Source: Euphorbia lathyris (taxonomy: Eukaryota; Streptophyta; Magnoliopsida; Malpighiales; Euphorbiaceae). From it: a DNA stretch of 64,000 nucleotides. Both the position numbers and the translations under genes were made by a program. Below are positions 1-11,351 of this stretch, piece after piece. The notes beneath the pieces are model-generated. The model ran no database searches. It was not told the DNA's origin and saw only the letters and a list, made by a program, of their open reading frames with translations. Numbering within the stretch: position 1 is the first letter of the stretch; each line of letters opens with the position of its first letter. The stretch spans positions 102,018,807 to 102,082,806 of the forward strand of contig NC_088910.1 of NCBI RefSeq assembly GCF_963576675.1, read 5' to 3'.

Positions 1-638
1 CTCTCTTCGTAATGTTCGGCATGGTTACTAGGCCCAGTATGAGACCTAAACTGTTGTTGAGGTGGTGGGACTTGAATGGGTTCTGGGCTGATCCTTACGC
101 CGCGCTCATTGAACCTGAGATTTTCTTCTCGAATTGGTGGAGGGGTATACCTTTCACCGGCACCTGAGATCGGTGTTCCTTTTCCATTGCTTGCCGGTCC
201 TTGGGATCTTGACTTTTGTGAGAAAAGCTCGGCACATTTTTCTGGGATTTTGCCGATTTCTCCGGTTAAATCGACAATCCTCTCCTCGAGGGCCGGAACC
301 TTGTTGGAATCGTTTATCGCCTCGCTGTTAGCTTTGAACATGGCCTCGTTGCTAGCTTGCATTGTGCTGCATATAGCCTCATGATTCTCTCTCATGGATT
401 GTGAAAACCCATGTAGAAATTGGTTGATCTGCTTCTCCATATTTGCTATAAATGGTGTTAAGTCGAATATGGGCGGGCCTTGAGGTGGTTGTTGGTTTGC
501 ATCACGACTATGGCTCACAGTCTCAGCCACAAAGCCTTCGGGCATTCCGGACTCATTGTTGTGATCTTGGTTTTGATTTCGATTCTCTTCGGAGTCCGAT
601 GGAATTGGATCTTTCCCGGTGTTCTTCCTAGGAGGCAT
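1..638 (-). CDS. Ty3/gypsy gag, N-terminal part, runs off the left edge
   Basis: The minus strand is open from an ATG at 638-636 to the window edge, 212 codons with no stop. The protein starts MPPRKNTGKDPIPSDSEE and is polar, with Pro/Gln-rich ends (PPQGPP, VPPPQQQ) around a helical middle. This is the usual look of the N-terminal spacer of a plant Ty3/gypsy Gag, the protein that packages element RNA. It lies about 390 bp inside an LTR and its primer-binding block, which sets both identity and orientation. The CCHC knuckle and pol genes would be left of the window. Because this reading frame is undamaged, the element may be the youngest LTR retrotransposon here. No capsid signature is visible in this part, so the call rests on position and composition. 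Confidence 0.7.
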   Translation of the reverse strand, partial: MPPRKNTGKDPIPSDSEENRNQNQDHNNESGMPEGFVAETVSHSRDANQQPPQGPPIFDLTPFIANMEKQINQFLHGFSQSMRENHEAICSTMQASNEAMFKANSEAINDSNKVPALEERIVDLTGEIGKIPEKCAELFSQKSRSQGPASNGKGTPISGAGERYTPPPIREENLRFNERGVRISPEPIQVPPPQQQFRSHTGPSNHAEHYEE

Positions 639-1027
639 CCTTTGTGAGTACTTATAGGTGAAAATGATGAAATTAAGTTAGTAATCTAGTGTTGAAAAAG
701 AAAGAACAAGAAAACAAATAAATACTTATTAATGGAATAAAAGCGAAGCATGAAAAACAAGTGGTTTAAAAACTGAATGAAAAATATATACGTGGTATGA
801 AAATAAACGAGTTTTTTTTAAAATATTTGGCAAAGCTTAAAAATAGGTCCCACTGGGCGTGCCAAAAATTGTTAGCGTTAGCTAATAAATTTTGGTAAGG
901 TAAAGTGGGGCGAGAAAAATACGATACGAGGTCTGAAAAATAATAAATTGTGTAAACAAAAGGTTTTAGGTCCTATATGCAATTTTTGGTAGCCTAAAAA
1001 AAATGTCCCACTGGGCGTGCCAAAAAT
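639..1027 (-). repeat. 5' leader of gypsy element with duplicated primer-binding block
   Basis: A block reading GTCCCACTGGGCGTGCC followed by AAAAATTGTTAGCG occurs twice on the plus strand, at about 846-877 and 1005-1035. On the minus strand each copy reads as an LTR end (CGCTAACA) followed by a primer-binding-like TGGCACGCCCAGTGGGAC. The two copies are about 158 bp apart. Either the LTR/PBS junction was duplicated, or the element carries a decoy PBS in its leader. The tRNA used was not resolved. The rest of the leader is AT-rich and noncoding. Confidence 0.6.
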
Positions 1028-2310
1028 TGTTAGCGATATTTTCGAAATATGCTAATTTCAACCTTGTCACGTGTGGTTAGGGTGCGGGCGTGCCAGAGAA
1101 ATTATTTCTCAATTATGAAAAACGGTTACGTTTGTGAAATTGTGCGCCGAAAACATGACTTCTAAATCGAAGCGATTGGCGAGGGACGCAAGGATTGAAA
1201 AAGTCCCTCTTGGGTCTCTAGCGCCGTTATAGAAACTTTGCTAGATTGATTATTTTTATTTAAGCTAAACGTACAAATTGAAGACGGAAAATTAAAGGAA
1301 ATTAAAGTGCGAAATTGACACGAGATTTTGGGAAAAATGGTATTTATTGATATGAATGAGTGTTTGAATACGTGTGTTCAAAGTAAGCATTAAAATGAAA
1401 TGAATTACAATTGAGAAATCTCTATATTAAACATATAGGTAATCAATTGAATTAGAATAAACAAATCAATACAAAGAATTGAAATGCGATAAAATAAATT
1501 GAAATTCAACAACAAACTCGGAGCCACAATAGCTATCTCGGATTGATGTTGAATTTTGGTGTTGGAGCGAGATCCTCGGAGAGCTGTAGCCGGTCGGGCC
1601 CGTACGGTATGTGATCTTTGGCAATGTCGAAACGTGTGGTAGGCAAATGGGGCAGATTTAATCTTTAACTTTGGGAGGCTCGTTTGGATGCTTAGAGACA
1701 CAGAATTGGATGAGTAAATAGTCTAAATTGAACTTCGGAATGTCAGGAACAAACTTTTATAAGGGGTCTAAGGCTAAAACGAATTTTAAAAGGGCGAAAT
1801 TTAGAGTTGAAAACAACCGGACGAATCTGGAAAATTCTGGAAACAGAGTATCTAAAAGAATTTGAGCTGGGAAGATCGGCTTGTAAATAGAGTTTTTGAA
1901 TACGAAATTAGGAAAATAAATATACTAGATCGAACTTCAGGACGTCAGGAACAACTTTGTTGAAGGGATTAGAAGCAAAAAATGACTTTAAATGAACGGA
2001 ATTAGGCTTTGAAAATAAATGGACGAATCTGGAAAATTAATTTGGAAACAGAGTTCTAGCTAAGAATTGAACAAATTAAGAGCTTGGGAATGCTAAAGTG
2101 AATTGAAAAGACTTGGAAAGATGCAATTGAAACTGAATTAAGGCTAAAGGGGAGTTAAAGAGGGAATTGAAGCTAAGAAAAATGAAGAACGAAAGGAAGA
2201 ACTTGAAGAACTTGAAGAACTAAGAACAAAAGAAACTAGAGACTAAGCATTGGAGCTTTGAGAGGGGGTTTTATGTGTTGAATGAGTGATTTTTTATGAA
2301 GGGGAGGGGG

Positions 2311-2321
2311 TCTATTTATAG
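2311..2321 (-). promoter_or_regulatory. TATA box of the gypsy LTR
   Basis: The minus strand reads CTATAAATAGACCCCC, a strong plant TATA box. It is placed between the palindromic-word array (U3 side) and the gag side, where LTR transcription should begin. The related LTR near 45.9 kb has the matching CTATAAATAG. Confidence 0.6.
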
Positions 2322-2639
2322 TTTTTTGGAGTGGCATTTTGGTAATTTTTTAGTGGTATTTTGGTAATTATTGGTCAACTACCCCTTATTTTTCTCTCTA
2401 ACCTTGCCCACTACCTTGCCACATCATCAACTTCCTCAACTTCCTCCAACTACCACTAACTTCCATGCCACATCACCCCACTACCTTATGGTTAGAAAAG
2501 ATCTTAAGGTTTGGACCTAGATGTGGGGATGGGGCTAAGCTTGTAGGTTAGCCCGTGGCTGTGTCCGGATGCGTTCTGAGAAATCGGTGATCGACAACGG
2601 GCTCCGGGCGAGAACTGACCTCTAGTTCGCCGAGAGAAA

Positions 2640-2970
2640 GAACACGCCCCACGTAAGTCTGGCTACGCCCTGCGTAGTGCGGCTCCTGAACTTGGTGCGT
2701 CTTGTCGATGATGTTTACACAAGGCATCTCTGGTGTTGCGCCCCGCGTGGTTGAGCTGTTGAAGTATAACTTCTTCGGGTGCATGATATACGCTCCGCGT
2801 ATAGGAAGGTACGCCCCGTGTGTTTGTGTTTCTGATCCTGGAGCGCCTTGTTGATGCGTTTTACGCGTGGCGTATAGGAAGGCACGCCCCGCGTAATGGA
2901 GTCTCTGAAGCGGAACGTCTTCGGATGGCTGGTATACGCTTCGCATATAGGAAGGCACGCCCCGCATGTT
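2640..2970 (-). repeat. array of palindromic ACGC-NNN-GCGT words in gypsy LTR U3
   Basis: About nine degenerate copies of a word near TACGCCCCGCGTA are spread over 330 bp, for example CACGCCCCACGTAA near 2642, TACGCCCTGCGTAG near 2667, TACGCTCCGCGTATAGG near 2789, TACGCGTGGCGTATAGG near 2861 and CACGCCCCGCATG near 2955. Several are joined in pairs by TATAGGAAGG. Each word is close to its own reverse complement. The tract is much richer in CpG than its surroundings. Confidence 0.75.
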
Positions 2971-3114
2971 TGAGGTGAGTTTACGAATGTATTTTCATTT
3001 TTATTTTATCATTTATTATTTTCTAGACAAAATATAAACTATATCCTCAAAATCGAAACCCAAGTATTGTATATACATAAAATAAAATTTATTTTATTTT
3101 ATTTTGGACCAACA

Positions 3115-4321
3115 GTAATATAATTATAAATCTATTATAATTATTACGATGACATCCAATATAATTATAATTTACATTCAAAATTTATTTAACAGTTAAA
3201 ATAAATTTCCTACGTGTCCAACATGTATTAGTTGTATTCCCCCAATAAACGGTTTGAATTTAATCTGTTTAAATTCATCTGATTAGCCGAGCTATAATAT
3301 AATACAAATACTCTTTTTGCTTCAAAATTTGTATACAACTATATTTATATTTCAAGCTTCCCCAAACATTAATTAAATCCCCATTAAACTAACTAAACTT
3401 TATTATGTGTGATCCTATAAGTTCATCTAATGTTGGTAATCGGTCCGGAGCTGGCTTTCGACTCATAAGTCATAAGAGGACTCTAGCAAGCCATTACAAC
3501 TACCCAAATTAGGATGAATGTCACATATAAGTTAATGTATGCCTGTTATAATCTTACATGATCCTTTGCTTAATGATATCTATTCCAGCGCGAGGCATGG
3601 CACTGTCACCCTCATTCTGTGCTTGGATGTTCCTTGATACCTAAGTGACTAATTTTTTCAAATAAGTGATAACTCTTATAGCCTCATTTGAGTGTGCTCA
3701 CACACTTCTCAGTCTCACTAATCAAGTGGTCAATGATATAGGTTCTCTGTTAAGGAGAGTAGCAATTTCCTCACTTTACTTATGGCCCCTAACATGATTT
3801 AGATCATATCCAATTTAATTACCCATACTTGGCACCATATTACAGGCCCTTTAGGTGTATGTCAAAGTATATTGTGTCTCATCTAGGTGATATAACAATT
3901 TCGGGTTTAAAGATTCGCATATAAGCATTACACGAGATACACTAATGATCTATGACCATGTAATGTTCTCATTTTGTGGATCGATCTAGTACTCTATAAC
4001 CTTGATAAGTACATATACCCTTGATTGACATCCCATGTCCATGATCGGTAAAAACATCATCATTTTCCCAGACATATAATAGTCTTTAGTTCTTCATCAT
4101 TCCCACGATGATAACAAACATTCAGAACAATGTTTATATACACTCAAGGTTTTATTGTCTAGATCATATATCAGGCAAACGTGAGCCAATAACCTTTTCT
4201 TAGATACTCCATTAAGTTGAAATTTTGCACAAGTAAATAACAAAAATAGATTACTCCCTTGTACTCATTGATAAAAAAAAATGTCAAGTATAATGTCTCG
4301 GGACTAGGGCATACACTAACC
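3115..4321 (-). mobile_element. Ty1/copia-type LTR, probably solo or truncated
   Basis: This segment is clearly related to the segment at about 40240-41545. Shared blocks, in the same order, include GTCACCCTCATTC, CCCATACTTGGCACC, ATTACAGGC, TCTCATCTAGGT, ACATCCCATGT and GGGACTA-GGCATACACTAA. On the minus strand it would start at about 4321 with GTTAGTGTATGCCC, a common copia LTR start; the 41.5 kb copy has a copia polypurine tract at this point. The other end is cut by the gypsy LTR at 3114. Divergence between the copies is large, so both are old. No coding sequence is present. Confidence 0.6.
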
Positions 4322-6049
4322 TAAGTTCATATAACACAAGATTCAATAAATTTTAACTCTGAATAAGACTAAGATCAGTTTGTCATGATTTCACAAATGA
4401 TACAGAGGGTATTTACAAATTCATACAATTAAAGAACTCAATTGATATAGGATGAAACTGAATCTTTTAATAGCATCGTGACTGATTGTATTCTCTTGGA
4501 TGCCACTAGAAATGATCACATTGCACCTTTCTCCTTGAACTAAGCATTGAGTTCAGAACAATTAAAGATGTTGTCTTTCCTCCACTTTGTTTGAAATCCA
4601 TGTTCGCTTAACCAAAAGAATTGTACATTCTTCATCACCAAGAAGTTTGCAATACACCTCTTCTTCATCATCATCATCATCTTCTTCATACCTCTCAACC
4701 ATATTGCCACTCCTCCTAAGACATCCATTAGATGGAAAAACCCGGTCATTTCTTCAAAAACACCTGATTGAAATCAATTCTTCTATAAGGTTTGTTCAGT
4801 CTAAGTGGTGGAGGGAACCTCTTTCACTTGGCATCCTTCCTAATGTGGTGCCTTCCCACCAAAACCATGCTTCATCCAACTTCTACTAACATTATTCTTC
4901 CTCTTATCCATCTATTTGGGAGGATCCTTCACAAAAGAAGCATTCGCCCCTTTTATTCATGTATATGCTTCTCGATACTGCATATTCAACTTAATCTCAA
5001 CTTTCAAGGCTAAATTTATCATGTTATAGACCCTTAGTATCATTTGAATCCTAAGTTTTCCCAAATGTTTTCTCACAATCCTCAAATGTAATAGGATGTT
5101 GGTTAGACCTTATTTTCGGTTATTTTTGCTTGGGTAAATAACCTCAAGAAATGAGCCTTATACTTGTGCACACTCCTACTCCTTTAGGTGCATCTTTGGT
5201 AGATAGGAAACTATATTATTCATAATCTGGTGGTAAGAATCTTTCCCCCAGCATGACTCTCATCCTTACCCATGATCAGATTAGATCCATTCCACTTATT
5301 CTCTGGTGTAAGACACATTGGTCCCACCAAACTAAAGCTCCATTTTTTTCGGTAAGCTATCATTGTCGCCTTCTTATGGTTTGGTACATCAGCATATTAA
5401 TGTTCCACTTGGGTTAAACAATCCAGGAGACCTTCATTGTCTAAATCCCACCCAAATGCAAGTAGGTCAATCTTGAGCTTATAGGTTTCATACTTATCAT
5501 ATAACTGTCTATTTTGGTCCAGATTATTCAGGCCCTCCTCAAGAAGAACATTTGCCTCTAGACTCTCTTTCTTTCCTAGCATAATCATATTCTTTCAACA
5601 CATGTCTAGAATTCCTTCTGAAAAACTCATCATCGTCTCTACTAGGAAACATTTCATCATGATCACTATCATCAACATAAATAATTTAAGGTGCAAGATG
5701 TACTACATCAGGTCCCCAGTGGTTCCCAGCAAAGTACCATATGTGATGTGGGTGAGGTCCGCTAGGAGGAACAACTTCAACTTCACCTTGTGAGTTTTGA
5801 GGTTGTCATGGATGAGCACCTTTTTCTCCTTTACTGTTCCATGTGGGCCTATTCTTCCACTTAATTGCCTCAGTGAGCTCCTTCGTAGCATATTAAAACT
5901 CTCAATTGTGGTTTGAATTTCTACTTTGATTTCGTGACGTAATTCCTCTATTTTATTTTCCAGTACTTTAGTTTGTTCTTATATTGCTCTAGGTTGTACC
6001 ATAACTCAAAAGAGGTTTATTTTCAAGAAACAACGAGGCTCTGATACCA
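4322..6049 (-). pseudogene. decayed Ty3/gypsy gag and leader with Met-tRNA primer site
   Basis: The minus strand between about 5790 and 4500 carries Gag-like pieces split by many stops and frameshifts. The clearest is at 5588-5397, with YKLKIDLLAFGWDLDNEG then LDCLTQVEH, matching the core that in plant gypsy Gag reads like KIDIPEFDG…FLDWLxxVE. Downstream pieces carry a His/Met/Lys-rich tail. At 6049-6037 the minus strand reads TGGTATCAGAGCC, the binding site for initiator tRNA-Met, just after a possible LTR end (CTTATCA, 6053). The element therefore reads leftward from an LTR to the right. No pol region is present. The reading frame is not usable. Confidence 0.6.
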
Positions 6050-6052
6050 AAA

Positions 6053-6413
6053 TGATAAGATTCGAGAGGGGTTGAGAAAACCAGGTTTAGACGTTTTGAT
6101 AAAAAAAACAAATAAAGATTGTGTCTTAAGTTAAAATTTGCATAGATTCTCAAGCTAAATCTGAAGCAATTATTGTAATTCCCTAAGATTGCAAAAGAAG
6201 TTCACTTATTCAAAACTCGGGTTGAAGCTTTAAGGTTGATAATATTTTATTGGATAAAAGAAAATTGATCCCTCTATAAAAGAAACTTGCATATTTACAG
6301 GTTGGTTCAAAACCCTAACTAACAAGGTATGAAATGGCCAAAAAGATTAACAATGATAAAAGTATTTACAATGAAATATTGGTAGAATTTTTATTTAAAA
6401 TATTTATCATGTA
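6053..6413 (-). mobile_element. possible LTR of the decayed Met-primed gypsy element
   Basis: The stretch just upstream (minus sense) of the TGGTATCAGAGCC primer site should be LTR. It ends CTTATCA at 6053, and a candidate TGATAAATA start lies near 6413. No second copy was found in the window, so the boundaries are guesses from terminal dinucleotides only. Confidence 0.35.
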
Positions 6414-6862
6414 GGTAAATTTAGATATGGTTTTAGTAAAAAAAATATTTTTTATAAATCAATAAAATCTCGCTCCATAAGAGACATCTTTATAAATGCA
6501 TAAAATCTTTTAAGAAAAAGTAAAAAAAAATAAAACTTATGTTTTGACCGATTTGCAAAAACAGTCTTTATGGTTTAAAGTTTGTAAATAGGGTCTTTAT
6601 TTTGTGAATTTTGCAGTCAAAAGATATATGAATCAATTTTTCGGTCAAACAATATTTGTGATTTAGTTAATTTGTAAAATTAGGCCTTGAATTTCGAATA
6701 AGTTGCAATGTTATTCTTTTTAAAGCAACTCTGGTGGAACAAATTTAGGATTGAGATCCAATTTTGAAGTCTTGAAATATGGTATCTAACCACTAGAGAC
6801 CTCCATATTTTAAGTGTCTGTAATTAGACGGTATCCACATTTAGGTATTGATAAAAAAAAAT
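6414..6862. other. AT-rich intergenic stretch, no gene seen
   Basis: No open frame or known motif. The text around 6540-6700 (phrases like GTTTGCAAAAACAGTC, TTTTGCAGTCAAAAG) resembles the ends of TIR elements but no matching arm was found. Confidence 0.4.
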
Positions 6863-7204
6863 GTGAAAATTATTAAACTAGGTCAAATGGGAGGCTCATC
6901 TATATATTTAGACCCATTTGGAACCAACTTACATATTTAGACTGTTTCATTATGAAATACCCATAATACCCTTCATATATATAACAAATTAGGGTGAATA
7001 TTACATTATCTTCTTTGCTCTCTCCATTCTCTACAACTCTCTCACTCTTCATTTCATTGGATCCTTCATTTGAATACTTCAATCCAAGCCCAAGCGTTTT
7101 CATGTAAGTATTATGTTAGTTTCACATATATAAATCCCTTTTAACTTGTTGATGTTGTGTTTTTTAAGTTAGAAATTTGTAAAATATGTATTTCAAGTTA
7201 GTTT

Positions 7205-7392
7205 TCGGGAACCCCGCGAGCTTCACAGATTGCGATTTTTCTTCACTAAATTGTAATGTGCAAAGTCTAATAGTATCTTAAAACAATATGCATACGTATA
7301 TGATGCGAATTCGCAGACTTCGCGTACCATAAATCTGCGAAGTATGCGAATTTGCATATTGATAATATGCGAAGTCTGCGAAGTGCATTTTA
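7205..7392. repeat. cluster of TTCGCA / TGCGAA words (MULE family A)
   Basis: At least six half-words (GCGAA or TTCGC with flanks) occur in about 190 bp just inside the left arm, for example GATGCGAATTCGCAGACTTC near 7302 and CTGCGAAGTATGCGAATTTG near 7343. They pair with one another as short hairpins. The same words recur near 8680-8980 and throughout the second family A element. Confidence 0.65.
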
Positions 7393-7515
7393 TTTCATTG
7401 TTTGACACACTATCTTTTGGTTTCCTAGTTGTTTATCATTAGTATCAGCATGTTAACTGGCCATTTATTATGTTTGATTATGTGGAATTGCTGATGGAAA
7501 ACCATTGGAAAAACC

Positions 7516-8076
7516 ATGACATACGAGGGGGGTGAATCGAAGTTGCTTTGGTTGTCAATGGGAATCAACCTGGAAATGCTTCAAGAGAGAGTATACACTT
7601 ATGCTCGTATTGATCCAACATCATTTGACGTGCGTATGACTATGCAAACTACATACGGTCCAAACAAAGTTCCTGGGGTAGTAGTTCTGATTATTGATTC
7701 AAGTGATGTTGAATGTTTCTTAGAGTATTGTCGGATGAATCCAAGCAATGTTATCCCACTATATGTTAGTTTTGATTCACGAACAATCCAATCGCGAGCT
7801 ATGAAGATAGAGAATGTTATTCATTCAAGTTGTGATGCCAGTGCCACAGTCGAATTGGACACAACCCCTGAAGCAGACACAACCATTGAATTTCGAACTC
7901 ATTGGCCAGGAAAAGAAAAGATCACTAAGTTCAACCTTGCATCCAACCCTGGTTTGGATGATATTAACTCGAATCCGATTTATTTTTCGGATGAACCGGC
8001 GTATGAAGAAGATATTTTGGGTCATTTTGACATAGAGGAAACTGTAAATGATGAACAACCTATCCTTCGGAGATAA
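7516..8076 (+). CDS. MuDR-type transposase N-terminal fragment
   Basis: 186 codons from a genuine ATG. The start (MTYEGGESKLLWLSMGIN then LEMLQERVY) and the later VVVLIIDSSDVECFLEY resemble the N-terminal PB1-like domain found at the start of plant MuDR-family transposases, which reads like YxGG…V..G..Y.EL…V and ends in a short DVE-F-L strand. The rest is acidic and ends in stop before any MULE domain, zinc finger or DDE catalytic core, so it cannot move DNA. It lies inside TIR-like arms and convergent to the DUF1985 fragment. It is best read as the 5' end of mudrA kept in an internally deleted element. Protein-level similarity is judged by eye. Confidence 0.5.
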   Translation: MTYEGGESKLLWLSMGINLEMLQERVYTYARIDPTSFDVRMTMQTTYGPNKVPGVVVLIIDSSDVECFLEYCRMNPSNVIPLYVSFDSRTIQSRAMKIENVIHSSCDASATVELDTTPEADTTIEFRTHWPGKEKITKFNLASNPGLDDINSNPIYFSDEPAYEEDILGHFDIEETVNDEQPILRR

Positions 8077-8079
8077 TCT

Positions 8080-8226
8080 CATTGTGAAGCTGTTCTCCAA
8101 AGCAATGTATTAGCAGATTCATGAGTTAAGCTCGGTCTGCCTCGGAGACAATCTCGTTTGTGTGAGTTAAGCTCGGTCTACCTCCGAAGTACATATTCCT
8201 CAATCTGTTTTCCTTCTTGTAATTAC
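8080..8226. repeat. short tandem duplication between convergent MULE genes
   Basis: GAGTTAAGCTCGGTCT followed by GCCTCGG or ACCTCCG occurs twice, near 8122 and 8165, about 42 bp apart. It sits exactly between the 3' ends of the two convergent fragments and may mark a deletion-repair junction. Confidence 0.5.
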
Positions 8227-9177
8227 TCATCCGCTTAAAATTGGTACCTGATCACCTATTCTCAACCCAGTTATGAGTCTGAATTCACGCTGACCGAATT
8301 TCAGTTCAACCCCATTGATGTTGAACCACATCTCTCCGTATTTTGTATTTTCAGGTTTGATCTCTTTTATAAGGACCCCATGGCATAAAGGAGTGGACAA
8401 CGAATACATATCCATGTCCACAAAATTCCCAAGGCATGTTTTCCTCAATATGTCCAATTGTACTGTTGATAATCTTTCCTTCACTTTCTTTATCACCTCA
8501 GCATCAACTGTGATAGTAGCTTTTGTATCCAAGGTGGGGTACCTGAAAGTGATGCCTTTGGTACTCTTCTCCGTTGATGTCCTCTTCCTCTTTTTGGAAT
8601 CGAATTTAAAATGATCAACCTTCAACAACAAAAAAAGTAATTCAAATTAGTCAAATAATGAATAATGGAGTGCATAATCACCTTCGCATATTGAGAATCT
8701 GCGAATTTAGAAGCCAATATGTGAATTAGCATATTACTTTTAACGTCGCTAATTTTATAATCTGCGAAACATAATAGAAGACAAATATGAATTGTCTTCG
8801 CACATTGAGAAATCTACGAAGTTAGAGGCCAATACGTGAATTAGTAAGAGGTATTATAATTTCGCAGATTTTAGAATATGCGAAACACCTCTTCCTCTTC
8901 CCGAAGATGAATTTGCTTCGCAGATTGCGATATATGTGAAACAAAATCATCTTCGCGAAGTGGTCGTTTCTGCAAAATGAAGTCTACACAATTGTTTTGA
9001 ACTATTTCTAAGTTTCATTTTTGCAGAATGTCGCTATAAACTAATGAAAAAACACATTAAAAGTATAAACCCTACTCCAAAATCACAGGAGAAGTAATAT
9101 ACGATAGGAAGGACAAAAAAGCATAAAACCTAATCCAAAATCGAAAAAAAACATACCTTCTTGCCAGTTCTTGCCAT
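8227..9177 (-). CDS. DUF1985 protein N-terminal fragment carried in a MULE (two exons)
   Basis: A plausible spliced model is complement(join(8227..8619,9157..9177)), 137 residues. Exon 1 gives MARTGKK before a GTATGT donor; exon 2 follows a TTGAAG acceptor and begins VDHFKFDSKKRKRTS, keeping frame. The C-terminal part (CHGVLIKEI, MWFNINGVELKFGQREF, RLITGLRIG) fits DUF1985, a plant domain often found in MULE-borne genes together with a Ulp1-type SUMO protease. The domain stops right after LITGL, so the protease is missing. A GTACC donor-like site at this point suggests the last codons read into an intron. The basic KKRKR could be a nuclear signal. It runs toward the MuDR-like fragment. Whether it is transcribed is unknown. 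Confidence 0.5.
8680..8985. repeat. second cluster of TTCGCA / TGCGAA words (MULE family A)
   Basis: Words such as CCTTCGCATATTGAGAATCT near 8684, CTTCGCAGATTGCGATATAT near 8927 and TCATCTTCGCGAAGTGG near 8950 recur every 30-60 bp. Another, CGTCTTCGCAGATTGTTCGC, lies at about 9255. They fall within the intron and upstream part of the DUF1985 fragment. Confidence 0.6.
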
Positions 9178-9317
9178 TGAAATTGATTTGAAAGACTCTG
9201 GAAGAAGAAATGCGGAGATTTAGTGGTTCGAGTTTGCTGAAAATGGAGAGTCTCGTCTTCAGTCGTCTTCGCAGATTGTTCGCGTGAGAATAAGGCGGGT
9301 TCCAAATATATAAATTG

Positions 9318-11150
<1,833 letters not shown>

Positions 11151-11351
11151 TTAACAGATCTTGGAAAAGGGAAATAGATAAAATAGATAAAATTTTATTA
11201 TTCCATTATATCTAGACTTGTCTATTTTTCTATAATTTGAAGAGAATTTCGAAAAAGTGGCCGATATATAGTTTATATATGTAAGTTTGTTTCGAATGGA
11301 TTTAAATATGTAAATGAGTATTCCATTCGATTCAATTTTGTAATTTTTTCT

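Larger units (their letters stand above)
1028..3114 (-). mobile_element. 5' LTR of Ty3/gypsy element (about 2.09 kb)
   Basis: Minus-strand LTR with TG (TGTTGGTCC at 3114) and CA (CGCTAACA at 1028) termini, directly followed by the primer-binding-like block and gag. It has a TATA box (TATAAATAGA) near 2312-2321 and a U3 array of palindromic ACGC-GCGT words at about 2640-2970. An open stretch at 2548-2967 lies over that array and is not treated as a gene. The partner LTR is outside the window, so the target-site duplication and age cannot be read. A diverged relative of this LTR lies at about 45480-48892. Confidence 0.7.

Noticed and set aside
2548..2967. 139-codon minus-strand open frame in the gypsy LTR
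   Set aside because: It covers the palindromic-word array; its repeated YxR and GAP-like phrases reflect the repeat, not a protein family.
4587..5013. Plus-strand open frames with a poly-Ser stretch
   Set aside because: They are antisense to a decayed gypsy gag; the Ser run is the TCA/TCT repeat opposite the Met/Lys-rich gag tail.
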